Assembly: GCF_026385485.1 (NCBI RefSeq)
Contig: NZ_JANIDX010000002.1
Span: 124,001 to 188,000, forward strand
Origin: Bombella pollinis
Lineage (GTDB): Bacteria; Pseudomonadota; Alphaproteobacteria; Acetobacterales; Acetobacteraceae
DNA length: 64,000 nt
Direction: 5' to 3'
Positions within the stretch are counted from its first letter, which is position 1. Each line of letters opens with the position of its first letter. Under the pieces are notes generated by a model. The model made no database searches and was not told where the DNA came from. It saw nothing but the letters and a program-made list of their open reading frames with translations. The position numbers and the translations under genes are program-made. This document shows positions 1 to 8,180 of this stretch, in pieces.

Positions 1-603
1 CAGGCCGGTCACATTCATAAAATGAGAATTATGCAAGCCGATACGATGGGAGGCTTCATTCATCAAGGTGACAAATCGTTCCTCAGAGCCAGCAATCCCC
101 TCCGCTAAGACCACGCAGGCATCGTTACCCGACTGGATGAGCATGCCGCGGATTAAGTCCTCCACGCTGACAGAACTCCCCAGCGGCACGAACATACGCG
201 AGCCTTCCATCCGCCACGCCTTATGACTAACGGGGAACATCTGCTCCAGCCGAATACGACCAGAGGCGAGAAAGGCAAAAACAACATAAGCCGTCATCAT
301 TTTTGTTAAGGATGATGGCGGCATGCGCTCCTCCGCATTGCGGCTGAGCAATACGGTGTTGGTCGTACTATCAAGAATATAAGCCCAACGCGCAGAGGTT
401 GGCATCGGCCCCATAGGGGTTGTGGCATCCCCTGTAGCCGAATCCGAAACACTCGCCGAATGCGCGGCAACGGCTTGTTTTACAGCCAGATTCCCTTGCT
501 CTGACCGCGCGGCCCCTTTAGCGTGCCCCAGCCGTGATAATGCCAGTAAGGAACAGGCCGAAAAACCTGCTACTCCCCCCATAAGAGAACGTCTTGTCTG
601 CAC
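1..603 (-). CDS. D-alanyl-D-alanine carboxypeptidase (PBP5/6 class), C-terminus cut off
   Basis: Trims the terminal D-Ala from peptidoglycan stem peptides in the periplasm. Reading the minus strand, the serine active-site motif SLTK lies near 300-325 and the second motif SGN near 130-150, in the order and spacing of the low-molecular-weight penicillin-binding proteins (S11 peptidases). The KTG motif and C-terminal domain lie beyond the window edge, so the gene is partial by position, not broken. The start is taken as the GTG at 603, preceded by GGGGA; no ATG occurs between it and the in-frame stop upstream, and the next ATG is at 582. The N-terminus reads TRRSLMGG followed by a hydrophobic stretch, which looks like a twin-arginine signal. 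It is followed on the same strand side by an MltB-type enzyme gene, making a small peptidoglycan cluster. Identity of the class is firm; the exact paralogue (dacA, dacC, dacF) is not. Confidence 0.88.
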   Translation of the reverse strand, partial: MQTRRSLMGGVAGFSACSLLALSRLGHAKGAARSEQGNLAVKQAVAAHSASVSDSATGDATTPMGPMPTSARWAYILDSTTNTVLLSRNAEERMPPSSLTKMMTAYVVFAFLASGRIRLEQMFPVSHKAWRMEGSRMFVPLGSSVSVEDLIRGMLIQSGNDACVVLAEGIAGSEERFVTLMNEASHRIGLHNSHFMNVTGL

Positions 604-684
604 GTCAATCCCCGCGCTATAGGCCCTGCCACAATGGCGAAGCCCTCTTTTTAGAAACCATCATGCCATACCCGATAAAACATC

Positions 685-1710
685 TTAGCGGGTAATGTAA
701 TCACCTAAAATCCCAACCGCTAATGCGTAATAATCGGACGGATTATAAGCTCGTATCGCTCGGAAATTACGATAAACAAGGAAGGCTTGTCCACCAGGCC
801 CATCAGGTTGAAGCAAACTCCCCTCAGCTTGCGGGGCTAAAAAACGCGATGACTGCACAGGCCGGACACCTAACGCCGCCCATGTCCCCACCGGATGAAC
901 GGCAGCGTGACGCGATTTTGTTGCAGCAATTTGTTGGAACTGCCCATGAACTCCCAAGGGAACCGTTACTTCCTCCCCCCATGGCTCCCCACGCTGCCAA
1001 CCAGACCGGCCTAAATAATGCGCAATAGAGGCAAAAACATCGGCCTCAGAGGTCCAAATATCGCATTTGCCATCACCATCACCATCGGCACCATAACGCA
1101 GATAAGCACTCGGCATGAATTGCGGTTGCCCCATCGCCCCTGCATAACTCCCCATCATCCGCGCGGGAGCTATCGCCCTTTGACCAAGAATATGCAGGGC
1201 CTTTAATAATTCACTCCGAAAAAAGGCGGCCCGGCGTCCATCATAAGCGAGTGTGGCAAGGGCGTCGATCACATTAAACCGCCCTTGCGTAGCCCCAAAG
1301 CCGGACTCCAAACCCCATATGCCCATAACGCTCGATTCATCACTGCCAAACCGCGCCCCTAATGGGCTGAGTGTGCCTTTAACACGCTGATAAACCTGTC
1401 GCCCTTGCTCTATGCGCGATGAGGTAATGACACGCTGACGATACTGCGCCCATGTCATTGTAAACTCAGGTTGATGACGGTCTAAGCGTAAAACCTCCTG
1501 ATTCGGCTGTGCCGTCAACGCTAACGCTGCCTTCAACACATCAGAGGGGACATCTTCTGCAAGGGCCTGTTGGCGAACTCCCTGCAAAAAGGCCTGATAC
1601 GAATCCCCACGCGCCCATGCATTCCGTGCGCCCCAGAGCGGCACGCTAGAGGCTACCGTACTGGCCATCATAGTTGCTAAAAGCTTACGTCTACCTAGCA
1701 TATTAACCAT
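685..1710 (-). CDS. mltB: Lytic murein transglycosylase, MltB family
   Basis: Cleaves the MurNAc-GlcNAc bond of peptidoglycan to form 1,6-anhydro ends, in the periplasm. The 341-residue product has an exported N-terminus (residues 1-33, containing GRRKLL before a hydrophobic run and ending in AWA), then the SLT/MltB domain. The catalytic glutamate is probably E135 in GIWGLESGFG, and the downstream GSYAGAMGQPQFMPS and DGDGDGKCDIW segments are typical of the MltB family. The usual lipobox cysteine of E. coli MltB is absent, so the enzyme is probably soluble or Tat-exported. The start ATG at 1710 has a GGAAGGGAT-like site upstream; a second in-frame ATG lies three codons in. It lies 81 bases upstream of the carboxypeptidase gene on the same strand and may be transcribed with it. 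Confidence 0.9.
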   Translation of the reverse strand: MVNMLGRRKLLATMMASTVASSVPLWGARNAWARGDSYQAFLQGVRQQALAEDVPSDVLKAALALTAQPNQEVLRLDRHQPEFTMTWAQYRQRVITSSRIEQGRQVYQRVKGTLSPLGARFGSDESSVMGIWGLESGFGATQGRFNVIDALATLAYDGRRAAFFRSELLKALHILGQRAIAPARMMGSYAGAMGQPQFMPSAYLRYGADGDGDGKCDIWTSEADVFASIAHYLGRSGWQRGEPWGEEVTVPLGVHGQFQQIAATKSRHAAVHPVGTWAALGVRPVQSSRFLAPQAEGSLLQPDGPGGQAFLVYRNFRAIRAYNPSDYYALAVGILGDYITR

Positions 1711-1825
1711 CCCACACTATCCCTTCCTCTATAAAAACCTTATCCCACATCATGCGTTGTAGGAATTGAAGAACAATCTATTTCGTGCCACAACGCGCTC
1801 ACTTCATAGTTAAGGCCGTTTCTTT

Positions 1826-2398
1826 GTGATTCGTCTCAATGCTCTTATGGCGTCCCAGCCTCTTTGGTTGAAGGCGTTCTCAATCATCCTTGGTACGTTC
1901 ATCCTAGAGGATGTTGCAACCGTCTTAGCGGCCACTGCTGCTAAAAATGGCAATATTTCCAGCATAGCCGCTTTATTAAGCCTTTATGTAGGAGTTGTTG
2001 TTGGGGATGTTGGATTATACGGCCTTGGCCTTGCTGGGAGCCATTGGCAATTTCTTAGACGTTTTCTCACATTGCCGAGTGAGGAACAGGCCCGCAAATG
2101 GTTCTCCCGCAACATCATTGCAGTTGTCGCTATTGCGCGTTTTGTCCCCGGTGTGCGCTTGCCACTTTACACGGCTTGCGGGTTTTTCCGTGCTCCTTTC
2201 TGTGCGTTTGCCCTTACAGCCATTGCCGCAACATTAGTATGGACGAGCTTACTCTTTCTTCTCTCCCTACATATTAGCGGGTGGCTTCTCGCCCATAAAA
2301 CCGGCTGGCGTTGGGCGGGTATTGTAGGATTCGTACTCTGTATTTTCATGATGGGCCGCTTCATCGGTCATCTTCAGCGTAGAAGTCACAAATCATGA
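1826..2398 (+). CDS. DedA/VTT-family membrane protein
   Basis: Polytopic inner-membrane protein of the DedA (SNARE-associated, VTT) family; characterised members move undecaprenyl phosphate or phospholipids across the membrane. The 190 residues contain several hydrophobic segments, the early acidic position in FILEDVATVLAA and the later RFVPGVRLPLYTACGFF segment, which is the family signature (arginine, glycine, proline in a re-entrant loop). The start is a GTG at 1826; an ATG seven codons further on (1847) is an alternative. Its stop overlaps the start of the ATP-grasp gene by four bases, indicating translational coupling. The substrate cannot be read from sequence. Confidence 0.85.
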   Translation: MIRLNALMASQPLWLKAFSIILGTFILEDVATVLAATAAKNGNISSIAALLSLYVGVVVGDVGLYGLGLAGSHWQFLRRFLTLPSEEQARKWFSRNIIAVVAIARFVPGVRLPLYTACGFFRAPFCAFALTAIAATLVWTSLLFLLSLHISGWLLAHKTGWRWAGIVGFVLCIFMMGRFIGHLQRRSHKS

Positions 2399-3462
2399 CC
2401 CTTCAGTCCGACCATAATGGTTCCTCCCTCTCTCTATTTGAGTTTTGGCCTGACAAAATCTTCTATACCCCCATTGCACTTTATTGGTTCTTTATGGGGT
2501 TACGCTACGGGGATTTAACCATCCCTACCGCGGCTAACCCTCGTATTGAAACAGGCGGGCTGTGTGGGGAGAGTAAAAGCTCCATCTTCGATCTCGCTGG
2601 CCCTATCGCCCAAGAGGTCATCGCCCCTTATCGTGTTATCCAAAATGACGCTCAGGCCTTCGAAAAGGTACTCGCTGCTTTGGATTCATTAGAGATTACC
2701 TACCCCTTCGTATTGAAGCCTGATATTGGCTGCAACGGAACAGGCGTAAAGCTCATCACCTCTCAAGACATGCTCCAAAATGTCCTGCCCCTGTTCCCTA
2801 CCGGGGTGGCGTTGATGGTGCAAAAGCTTGTCCCCTATCCATCGGAAGTTGGCGTTTTTTACATTCGGCATCCTCGTGATGAAAAAGGCCATATTACCTC
2901 CCTCACCTACAAGGAGTCTCCCATCCTTACTGGTGATGGACATTCAACATTAAAAGACCTTATCCTCAACGACCCACGCATGGGGCAGATTCCTCAATTA
3001 TATCTTCCTCGTATTAAGGGGCGGGAAAATGAGGTTCTGCCTGTTGGAGAGACGCTCTCACTCCTCTTTGCGGGGAATCATTGCAAAGGGTCCATCTTCC
3101 GTAACGGTAAGCAAGACATCACCCCTGCGCTAGAGGAACGAATCTGCGCCATTGTGCAGGATATACCTGATTTCCACTTTGGACGAATTGATCTTAAAGT
3201 CCTCTCCCCTGAATCCCTGCGTGAGGGGAAGGACTTCCAGATTATCGAAATTAATGGTGTCGGGTCAGAAGCTATCCATATTTGGGACCGCAGAACGACT
3301 CTAGCCGAGGCCTACCTCACCCAGTTCTACCATTATCGGCAGGCCTTCCTCATTGGGGCTGAAAAACGCAAACAAGGGTGGAAAAGCTCAGGCATCCTCG
3401 GCACGCTGCGTTCTTGGTTAAAGCAACGCCGCCTCCTCGCCTCTTATCCAACAAACGACTAA
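2395..3462 (+). CDS. ATP-grasp ligase family protein coupled to DedA
   Basis: A 355-residue protein with an ATP-grasp fold, the family that activates carboxylates as acyl phosphates and joins them to amines or thiols. Visible ATP-grasp elements are the lysine of FVLKPD (K108), the glycine loop IGCNGTG (111-117), the acidic GRIDLKV (D266) and the metal-binding EIN at 285-287. The first ~85 residues do not look like a standard D-Ala-D-Ala ligase N-domain: they are rich in aromatic residues (FEFWPDKIFYTP, ALYWFFMGLRYG) followed by TAANPRIETGG and GESK, which suggests a membrane-proximal or lipid-contacting segment. The ATGA overlap with the DedA gene implies co-translation and a shared task. Database names such as D-alanine-D-alanine ligase would be over-specific; substrate unknown. 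Confidence 0.75.
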   Translation: MTLQSDHNGSSLSLFEFWPDKIFYTPIALYWFFMGLRYGDLTIPTAANPRIETGGLCGESKSSIFDLAGPIAQEVIAPYRVIQNDAQAFEKVLAALDSLEITYPFVLKPDIGCNGTGVKLITSQDMLQNVLPLFPTGVALMVQKLVPYPSEVGVFYIRHPRDEKGHITSLTYKESPILTGDGHSTLKDLILNDPRMGQIPQLYLPRIKGRENEVLPVGETLSLLFAGNHCKGSIFRNGKQDITPALEERICAIVQDIPDFHFGRIDLKVLSPESLREGKDFQIIEINGVGSEAIHIWDRRTTLAEAYLTQFYHYRQAFLIGAEKRKQGWKSSGILGTLRSWLKQRRLLASYPTND

Positions 3463-3475
3463 GCCACGCGCTTTT

Positions 3476-3934
3476 TTAAAGCTGCCCCGCACCGAAGATA
3501 TAATTGCTAATCTGCTGCTCCAAAGAGAGCAGCGGATGCGCGTCCATAATTACAGCCCCAGCAGGTAAAGTCTGGGTCGCCTTACCGGGCATTATCTGCA
3601 AGGCATTATCCCCACCCACAGTGGGTGCCCCGATACCAACGGCCGTATCGGACGGTAATTTTAAACGATCCTCCACCACAAAGGACACATCCACAACGGC
3701 TGTCTCTGGGTTCAGGGTAATCGCCTTCACCCGGCCAACCGTCACCCCGGCAAGGTCTACATCCGCACCATTGGCTAGACCATTTGCGGAGCTAAAAACA
3801 GCATGATAGCCCACCATATGCCGTCCCGGCCCCTTTAGCAGCCCCAGCCCATAGGCCAAGAACGTGCAGGCCGCTATAAGAACACAGCTACTGGCGATAA
3901 ATGCCCCACCACGCCCTTTAATCATTGCCTGCAT
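3476..3934 (-). CDS. mlaD: MCE-domain protein, MlaD-like
   Basis: Periplasmic lipid-binding subunit of the type that works in the Mla phospholipid transport system. The product (152 residues) has one N-terminal membrane anchor (about residues 12-32) and a single MCE domain, with GLANGADVDLAGVTVGRV and LPSDTAVGIGAPTVGGDNALQI as its recognisable segments. The start is taken at the ATG at 3934, preceded by GAGG at five bases; a GTG two codons upstream (3940) is possible. The length is normal for alphaproteobacterial MlaD. The genes for its usual partners (mlaE permease, mlaF ATPase, mlaC carrier) are not next to it. It is convergent with the ATP-grasp gene with a 13-base gap. Confidence 0.85.
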   Translation of the reverse strand: MQAMIKGRGGAFIASSCVLIAACTFLAYGLGLLKGPGRHMVGYHAVFSSANGLANGADVDLAGVTVGRVKAITLNPETAVVDVSFVVEDRLKLPSDTAVGIGAPTVGGDNALQIMPGKATQTLPAGAVIMDAHPLLSLEQQISNYIFGAGQL

Positions 3935-4096
3935 AGACACCTCGAAATCTCATCGACCTTCTGTTACCATTATGGCGAAATGAAGGGCTTGATAATATAT
4001 TACACATTCACGTTATCATGTCCTTTTACACCCTACCAGCGTTGACGCGTATTTTCCCCGCTTCTCCGTAATGAAGCACGACATCATGGTCCTTTT

Positions 4097-4966
4097 ATGA
4101 CATTATTTCAGGCTGTTATCCTCTCCCTCCTCCAAGGTATTACAGAGCCCTTCCCTGTCAGCAGCTTGGGTCATGCTGTTCTCCTTCCTGCTTTGTTGCA
4201 TTGGCCATTGGATGAGCATAGCCCACTCTTTCTGCCCTTCTTAACCATGTTACATGTTGGCACACTGGTTGCTCTCGCTCATGTCTTTTGGGCCGATTGG
4301 TGGATGATTCTTTCTGGGCTTTTTACGCCGCGTCAAACCCCACAAAAACGCTCTCAAGCAATACATTTATGCCGTTTGCTCGTAGTGGCAACGCTACCAG
4401 CGGTGTTCATCGGGGGGATATTTGAGCATTATCTCCGCCATATATTTGCCAACCCCCTTATGGTAGCGGGTTTTCTTACCCTCAATGGCCTTTTGCTCAT
4501 CACGACAGAAGCTATGCGCCGCCGTGCTTTACGCCAGACACACTTTAGTAAAAACGATTCACCTAAGCTTGATTCCCTAACCCTAAAAGATGCTCTTTCG
4601 ATAGGTTTTTGGCAGTGTCTTGCCCTGCTCCCCGGCCTCTCACGCTCTGGCGCAACCATCAATGGTGGTTTAATGCGCGGGCTAGACCATCTTACAGCCA
4701 CACGTTTCTCCCTCCTCATGGCTCAACCGATTATCCTTGCCGCTACGGCTAAAGAAGCGTGGCAGCTCCGCCATGCTCACCTCTCCACCCCTATCATTGA
4801 ACAATCCCTCTTAGGGGCCTTCATTGCCGGAATCACGGCGTTTATTTGCTCGCGCTTATTATTGCGCTTCTTTAAGGAGGAGAGCCAACATACCTTAACG
4901 GGCTTTGGTCTTTACTGCCTCATTGCCGGTATTGGCAGCGGATTATGGCTCTATATCGCCCCCTAA
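4097..4966 (+). CDS. uppP: Undecaprenyl-diphosphate phosphatase (UppP/BacA family)
   Basis: Integral membrane enzyme that dephosphorylates undecaprenyl diphosphate so the lipid carrier can be reused in peptidoglycan and polysaccharide synthesis. The 289-residue product shows both family active-site regions: QGITEPFPVSSLGH near residues 13-27 (glutamate and histidine) and LPGLSRSGATINGG in the middle (serine, arginine). Multiple hydrophobic segments fit the family topology. The first motif departs slightly from the usual TEFLPVSSTGH. There is no strong Shine-Dalgarno sequence before the ATG. It stands between a DedA/ATP-grasp pair and amino acid permeases; the DedA family includes C55-P flippases, which makes the neighbourhood suggestive but not conclusive. 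Confidence 0.9.
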   Translation: MTLFQAVILSLLQGITEPFPVSSLGHAVLLPALLHWPLDEHSPLFLPFLTMLHVGTLVALAHVFWADWWMILSGLFTPRQTPQKRSQAIHLCRLLVVATLPAVFIGGIFEHYLRHIFANPLMVAGFLTLNGLLLITTEAMRRRALRQTHFSKNDSPKLDSLTLKDALSIGFWQCLALLPGLSRSGATINGGLMRGLDHLTATRFSLLMAQPIILAATAKEAWQLRHAHLSTPIIEQSLLGAFIAGITAFICSRLLLRFFKEESQHTLTGFGLYCLIAGIGSGLWLYIAP

Positions 4967-5059
4967 AAGCAGAAAAAAGACATCTCATAATTTACAAATG
5001 CGCTCTAAAAGGCCATGAAAGAAATATTCCGGTATCATACCGTTTTCGGAGCGTTATGG

Positions 5060-6586
5060 ATGAATAAAGCCCGCCGCAAAACTCTTGCCCAAATCCAAGC
5101 CACAGGCAAGCAACACAACCTCAAGCGCAGCCTTGGGGCAACGCAGCTCCTCCTCTTAGGGGTTGGTACGGCTATCGGGGCGGGGGTTTATGTCATCACC
5201 GGGACAGCCGCGGCGGAATATGCTGGCCCTTCTGTCTTACTCTCCTTTCTCATCGCTGCAGCGGCCTGCCTTTTTGCTGCACTTTGTTACGGAGAGTTAG
5301 CCTCTACCTTCCCCGTATCTGGCTCAGCTTATTCTTACGCTTATCTCTCCATGGGGGAGAGGATGGCATGGGTTATCGGCTGGCTCCTCTTGTTGGAATA
5401 TGGCGTTGCTGGCACGGCTGTTGCCGCTGGTTTTTCGGGGTATCTTACCTCGTTGTTGGAAAACTTTAACATCCATCTCCCCGCCATTATTACCCAAACG
5501 ACCTTTCAATCTATTCCTCATTCCACCAGTGGGCTTTTATCATTTCACCATAACATCAACCTACCGGGGCTGCTTGTGATGCTCTTTATCAGCCTCATTC
5601 TCATACGCGGGATTGAAGCTGTCGCACGGTTTAATACGACTTTTGTGTGCATCAAAATCGCTGTTCTTGCCCTCTTTGTGGCGATTGGTGTGTTTTATAT
5701 AAGCCCTGCCAACTGGCATCCCTTTATTCCCCCCTCACAAGGGAACTTCCATTTCGGCATTGCGGGGATTTTTCGGGCAGCGTCTATCATCTTCTTTGCT
5801 TATGGCGGATTTGAGACCGTCTCCACCGCTGCGGCAGAAGCCCGCAACCCAACGCGTGATGTCCCTATCGGCATCATTGGTAGCCTTGTAATTTGCACCA
5901 TCGTTTATGTAACCGTTGCCGCTGTCCTTTTAGGGGTAGCCCCTTACCATCTTCTTGATAGAGCTGACCCTTTAGCGGTTGCCACAATGCTCATCCATAA
6001 GCCATGGCTTGCTTTGCTCATCAATGCAGGGGCAACCATCGGCCTTTTCTCGGTCCTAATTGGGCTGCTTTATGCAATCTCCCGCATGGTCCATGCCATT
6101 AGTCATGATGGTTTATTGCCACGCGTCTTCAGCATTATTCATCCCCAGTTTAAGACCCCATGGCTCGCCACAATTCTGCTCGGCCTCCTCATGGGAGTGA
6201 TGAGTGCAACCATGCCTATCGCCCTCCTAGGAGACCTCCTTTGCATTGGGACGACCCTAGCCTTTGCCATGGTCTGCTTTACCGTTATCTGGCAACGTAA
6301 TCAGGACCCCAAGGCGCATCGTCCCTTCCAAGTGCCACTGGGGGCTATCTATATTCGTGGTATTTGGTTGGGCATTACCCCTTTATTAGGGATTTTCTTC
6401 TGCCTTTGTATGCTCATACCCCTTGGGCTGAACATTATACGCTCCACACTCAACGGAAATCTCATCCCATTGCTCTTTTTCATCATCTATGCCGCTCTTG
6501 GGGTATGCACTTATCTCTTTTATGGGCGACATAACTCGACTATGAACCAGAAATCTCCCCATCACCCTCATAATCATCACTCCTAA
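5060..6586 (+). CDS. APC-superfamily amino acid permease (CAT type), first copy
   Basis: A cytoplasmic-membrane amino acid transporter of the cationic amino acid transporter branch of the APC superfamily, with about twelve or more hydrophobic segments. The first helix carries GVGTAIGAGVYVITGTAA, the substrate-site motif of this family, and EYAGPSVLLSFLIAA follows. The longest possible start is at 5015, but the ATG at 5060 has GGAG eight bases upstream and aligns with the paralogue (RRKT, LKRSL, ATQLLL in register), so 5060 is preferred. The next gene is a close paralogue 28 bases downstream, evidently a tandem duplication. Substrate unknown. The C-terminus is histidine-rich (HHPHNHHS). Confidence 0.88.
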   Translation: MNKARRKTLAQIQATGKQHNLKRSLGATQLLLLGVGTAIGAGVYVITGTAAAEYAGPSVLLSFLIAAAACLFAALCYGELASTFPVSGSAYSYAYLSMGERMAWVIGWLLLLEYGVAGTAVAAGFSGYLTSLLENFNIHLPAIITQTTFQSIPHSTSGLLSFHHNINLPGLLVMLFISLILIRGIEAVARFNTTFVCIKIAVLALFVAIGVFYISPANWHPFIPPSQGNFHFGIAGIFRAASIIFFAYGGFETVSTAAAEARNPTRDVPIGIIGSLVICTIVYVTVAAVLLGVAPYHLLDRADPLAVATMLIHKPWLALLINAGATIGLFSVLIGLLYAISRMVHAISHDGLLPRVFSIIHPQFKTPWLATILLGLLMGVMSATMPIALLGDLLCIGTTLAFAMVCFTVIWQRNQDPKAHRPFQVPLGAIYIRGIWLGITPLLGIFFCLCMLIPLGLNIIRSTLNGNLIPLLFFIIYAALGVCTYLFYGRHNSTMNQKSPHHPHNHHS

Positions 6587-6614
6587 CGCCATTACTGGAT
6601 AGCCTCTCACTCTT

Positions 6615-8180
6615 ATGCCTAAACACTCTCGTCACTCCGCTAAGAAACGTCGTGATCCACGGCGGAAAACGATGGATCAAATCACGGCGGAAAATGATTC
6701 CATGACGCTTAAACGCAGCCTAACAGCCACCCAATTACTGCTAATGGGAGTGGGGACGACCGTTGGGGCAGGTGTTTATGTCATGACGGGTACTGCCGCG
6801 GCAGAATATGCAGGTCCGGCCGTCCTGCTCTCCTTCCTTATTGCCGCAGCATCCTGCTTATTTACGGCCTTTTGTTATGGGGAACTTGCTTCAACCTTTC
6901 CCGTAGCAGGCTCCTCCTACTCTTATGCTTATATCGCTATGGGAGAGCGCACGGCATGGAACATTAGCTGGCTCATGCTGTTGGAATATGGCATCTCTTG
7001 CACGGCAGTGGCGGCTGGGCTTTCGGGCTATCTAAACTCCTTATTAGGCATCTTCCACATCCATCTCCCGCAATGGTTAACCCATACCAGCCTACAGCCT
7101 GTCCCCGGCTCTGAAGGGACTGCCCTAACAGCGGGATGGCGGCTCGATCTTATTGGGTTTCTCTCCGTAATTTTGGTGACGGCCTTATTAGCCCGTGGGG
7201 TGGAAGAATCGGCACGCTTTAACTCCCTCATCGTAGCGTTAAAGATTGGCGTGTTATTTCTCTTTCTCATTATCGGCGTGGGCTATATTACCCCTGCCAA
7301 CTGGGTCCCTTTTATCCCGCCTGCTCAAGCGAATTTCCATTTTGGCGTGGCAGGGATTTTCCGTGCCGCCTCAATTATCTTCTTTGCCTATGGCGGGTTT
7401 GAGGCCGTCTCCACCGCCTCCTCCGAAGCCCGCAATCCAACGCGAGATATTCCTATCGGGATTATCGGTAGCTTGCTTATCTGCACCGTTATCTATGTCG
7501 CGGTAGCAGCTGTTCTATTAGGGATTGTCCCTTACGCTAAGCTTGATGTTGCAGACCCCCTCGCCGTGGCCACGCAAATTATGGGCAAGCCATGGCTTGC
7601 GCTGTTAGTCAATGGTGGGGCAACCATTGGCCTTGCCTCTGTGCTGCTAGGTTTAATGTATGGGCAATCGCGCATCCTGCTAACCACTGGGCGCGATGGA
7701 TTAATCCCCTCCGTCTTTAGCGAGATTCATCCCCGTTATCGTACCCCTGCGCGTGGAACCTTCATTATGGGCGGGATTATTGCCCTTATGACGGCGACCC
7801 TCCCTATTGATATTATCAGCGACCTCGTTTCCCTCGGTACGGCCCTTGCCTTTGCCATGGTCTGCTTTACCGTCATTTGGCAACGTAATTACGCACCTGA
7901 AACTAAACGCCCTTTCCGCGTGCCTTTAGGGGGAATCCGCATTCGCGGTTTTTGGATTGGTGTTACCCCCCTTCTCGGAATTATCTTCTGCCTTGTGATG
8001 ATTCTACCGCTGCTCTTTAATATGGTGCATGCCCTATTGGGAGGAAACCCCGTGCCTGTCCTTCTCTTGGTCGGCTATTTCCTCATCGGGGTACTAACAT
8101 ATCGTTTTTATGGATTTCACAACTCCCTCATGGCCCCATCGCGCCCTCACGAGCAAGGGACATCATCTCACCCGGAGTGA
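6615..8180 (+). CDS. APC-superfamily amino acid permease (CAT type), second copy
   Basis: A 521-residue paralogue of the preceding gene, collinear over its whole length: GVGTTVGAGVYVMTGTAA in helix 1, FHFGVAGIFRAASIIFFAYGG centrally, and ALAFAMVCFTVIWQRN late. Divergence is greatest at the two termini, in the loop after FHIHLP and in the segments after NGGATIGL and LMYGQSR. It probably forms a two-gene operon with the first copy (28-base gap). Its last 13 bases overlap the end of the MscS gene on the opposite strand, so mRNA ends converge. The two copies may differ in substrate or regulation; this cannot be told from sequence. Confidence 0.88.
   Translation: MPKHSRHSAKKRRDPRRKTMDQITAENDSMTLKRSLTATQLLLMGVGTTVGAGVYVMTGTAAAEYAGPAVLLSFLIAAASCLFTAFCYGELASTFPVAGSSYSYAYIAMGERTAWNISWLMLLEYGISCTAVAAGLSGYLNSLLGIFHIHLPQWLTHTSLQPVPGSEGTALTAGWRLDLIGFLSVILVTALLARGVEESARFNSLIVALKIGVLFLFLIIGVGYITPANWVPFIPPAQANFHFGVAGIFRAASIIFFAYGGFEAVSTASSEARNPTRDIPIGIIGSLLICTVIYVAVAAVLLGIVPYAKLDVADPLAVATQIMGKPWLALLVNGGATIGLASVLLGLMYGQSRILLTTGRDGLIPSVFSEIHPRYRTPARGTFIMGGIIALMTATLPIDIISDLVSLGTALAFAMVCFTVIWQRNYAPETKRPFRVPLGGIRIRGFWIGVTPLLGIIFCLVMILPLLFNMVHALLGGNPVPVLLLVGYFLIGVLTYRFYGFHNSLMAPSRPHEQGTSSHPE

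Noticed and set aside
3985..4020. TGATAA/TTATCA repeat between mlaD and uppP
   Set aside because: Six base pairs in an AT-rich stretch; expected by chance.
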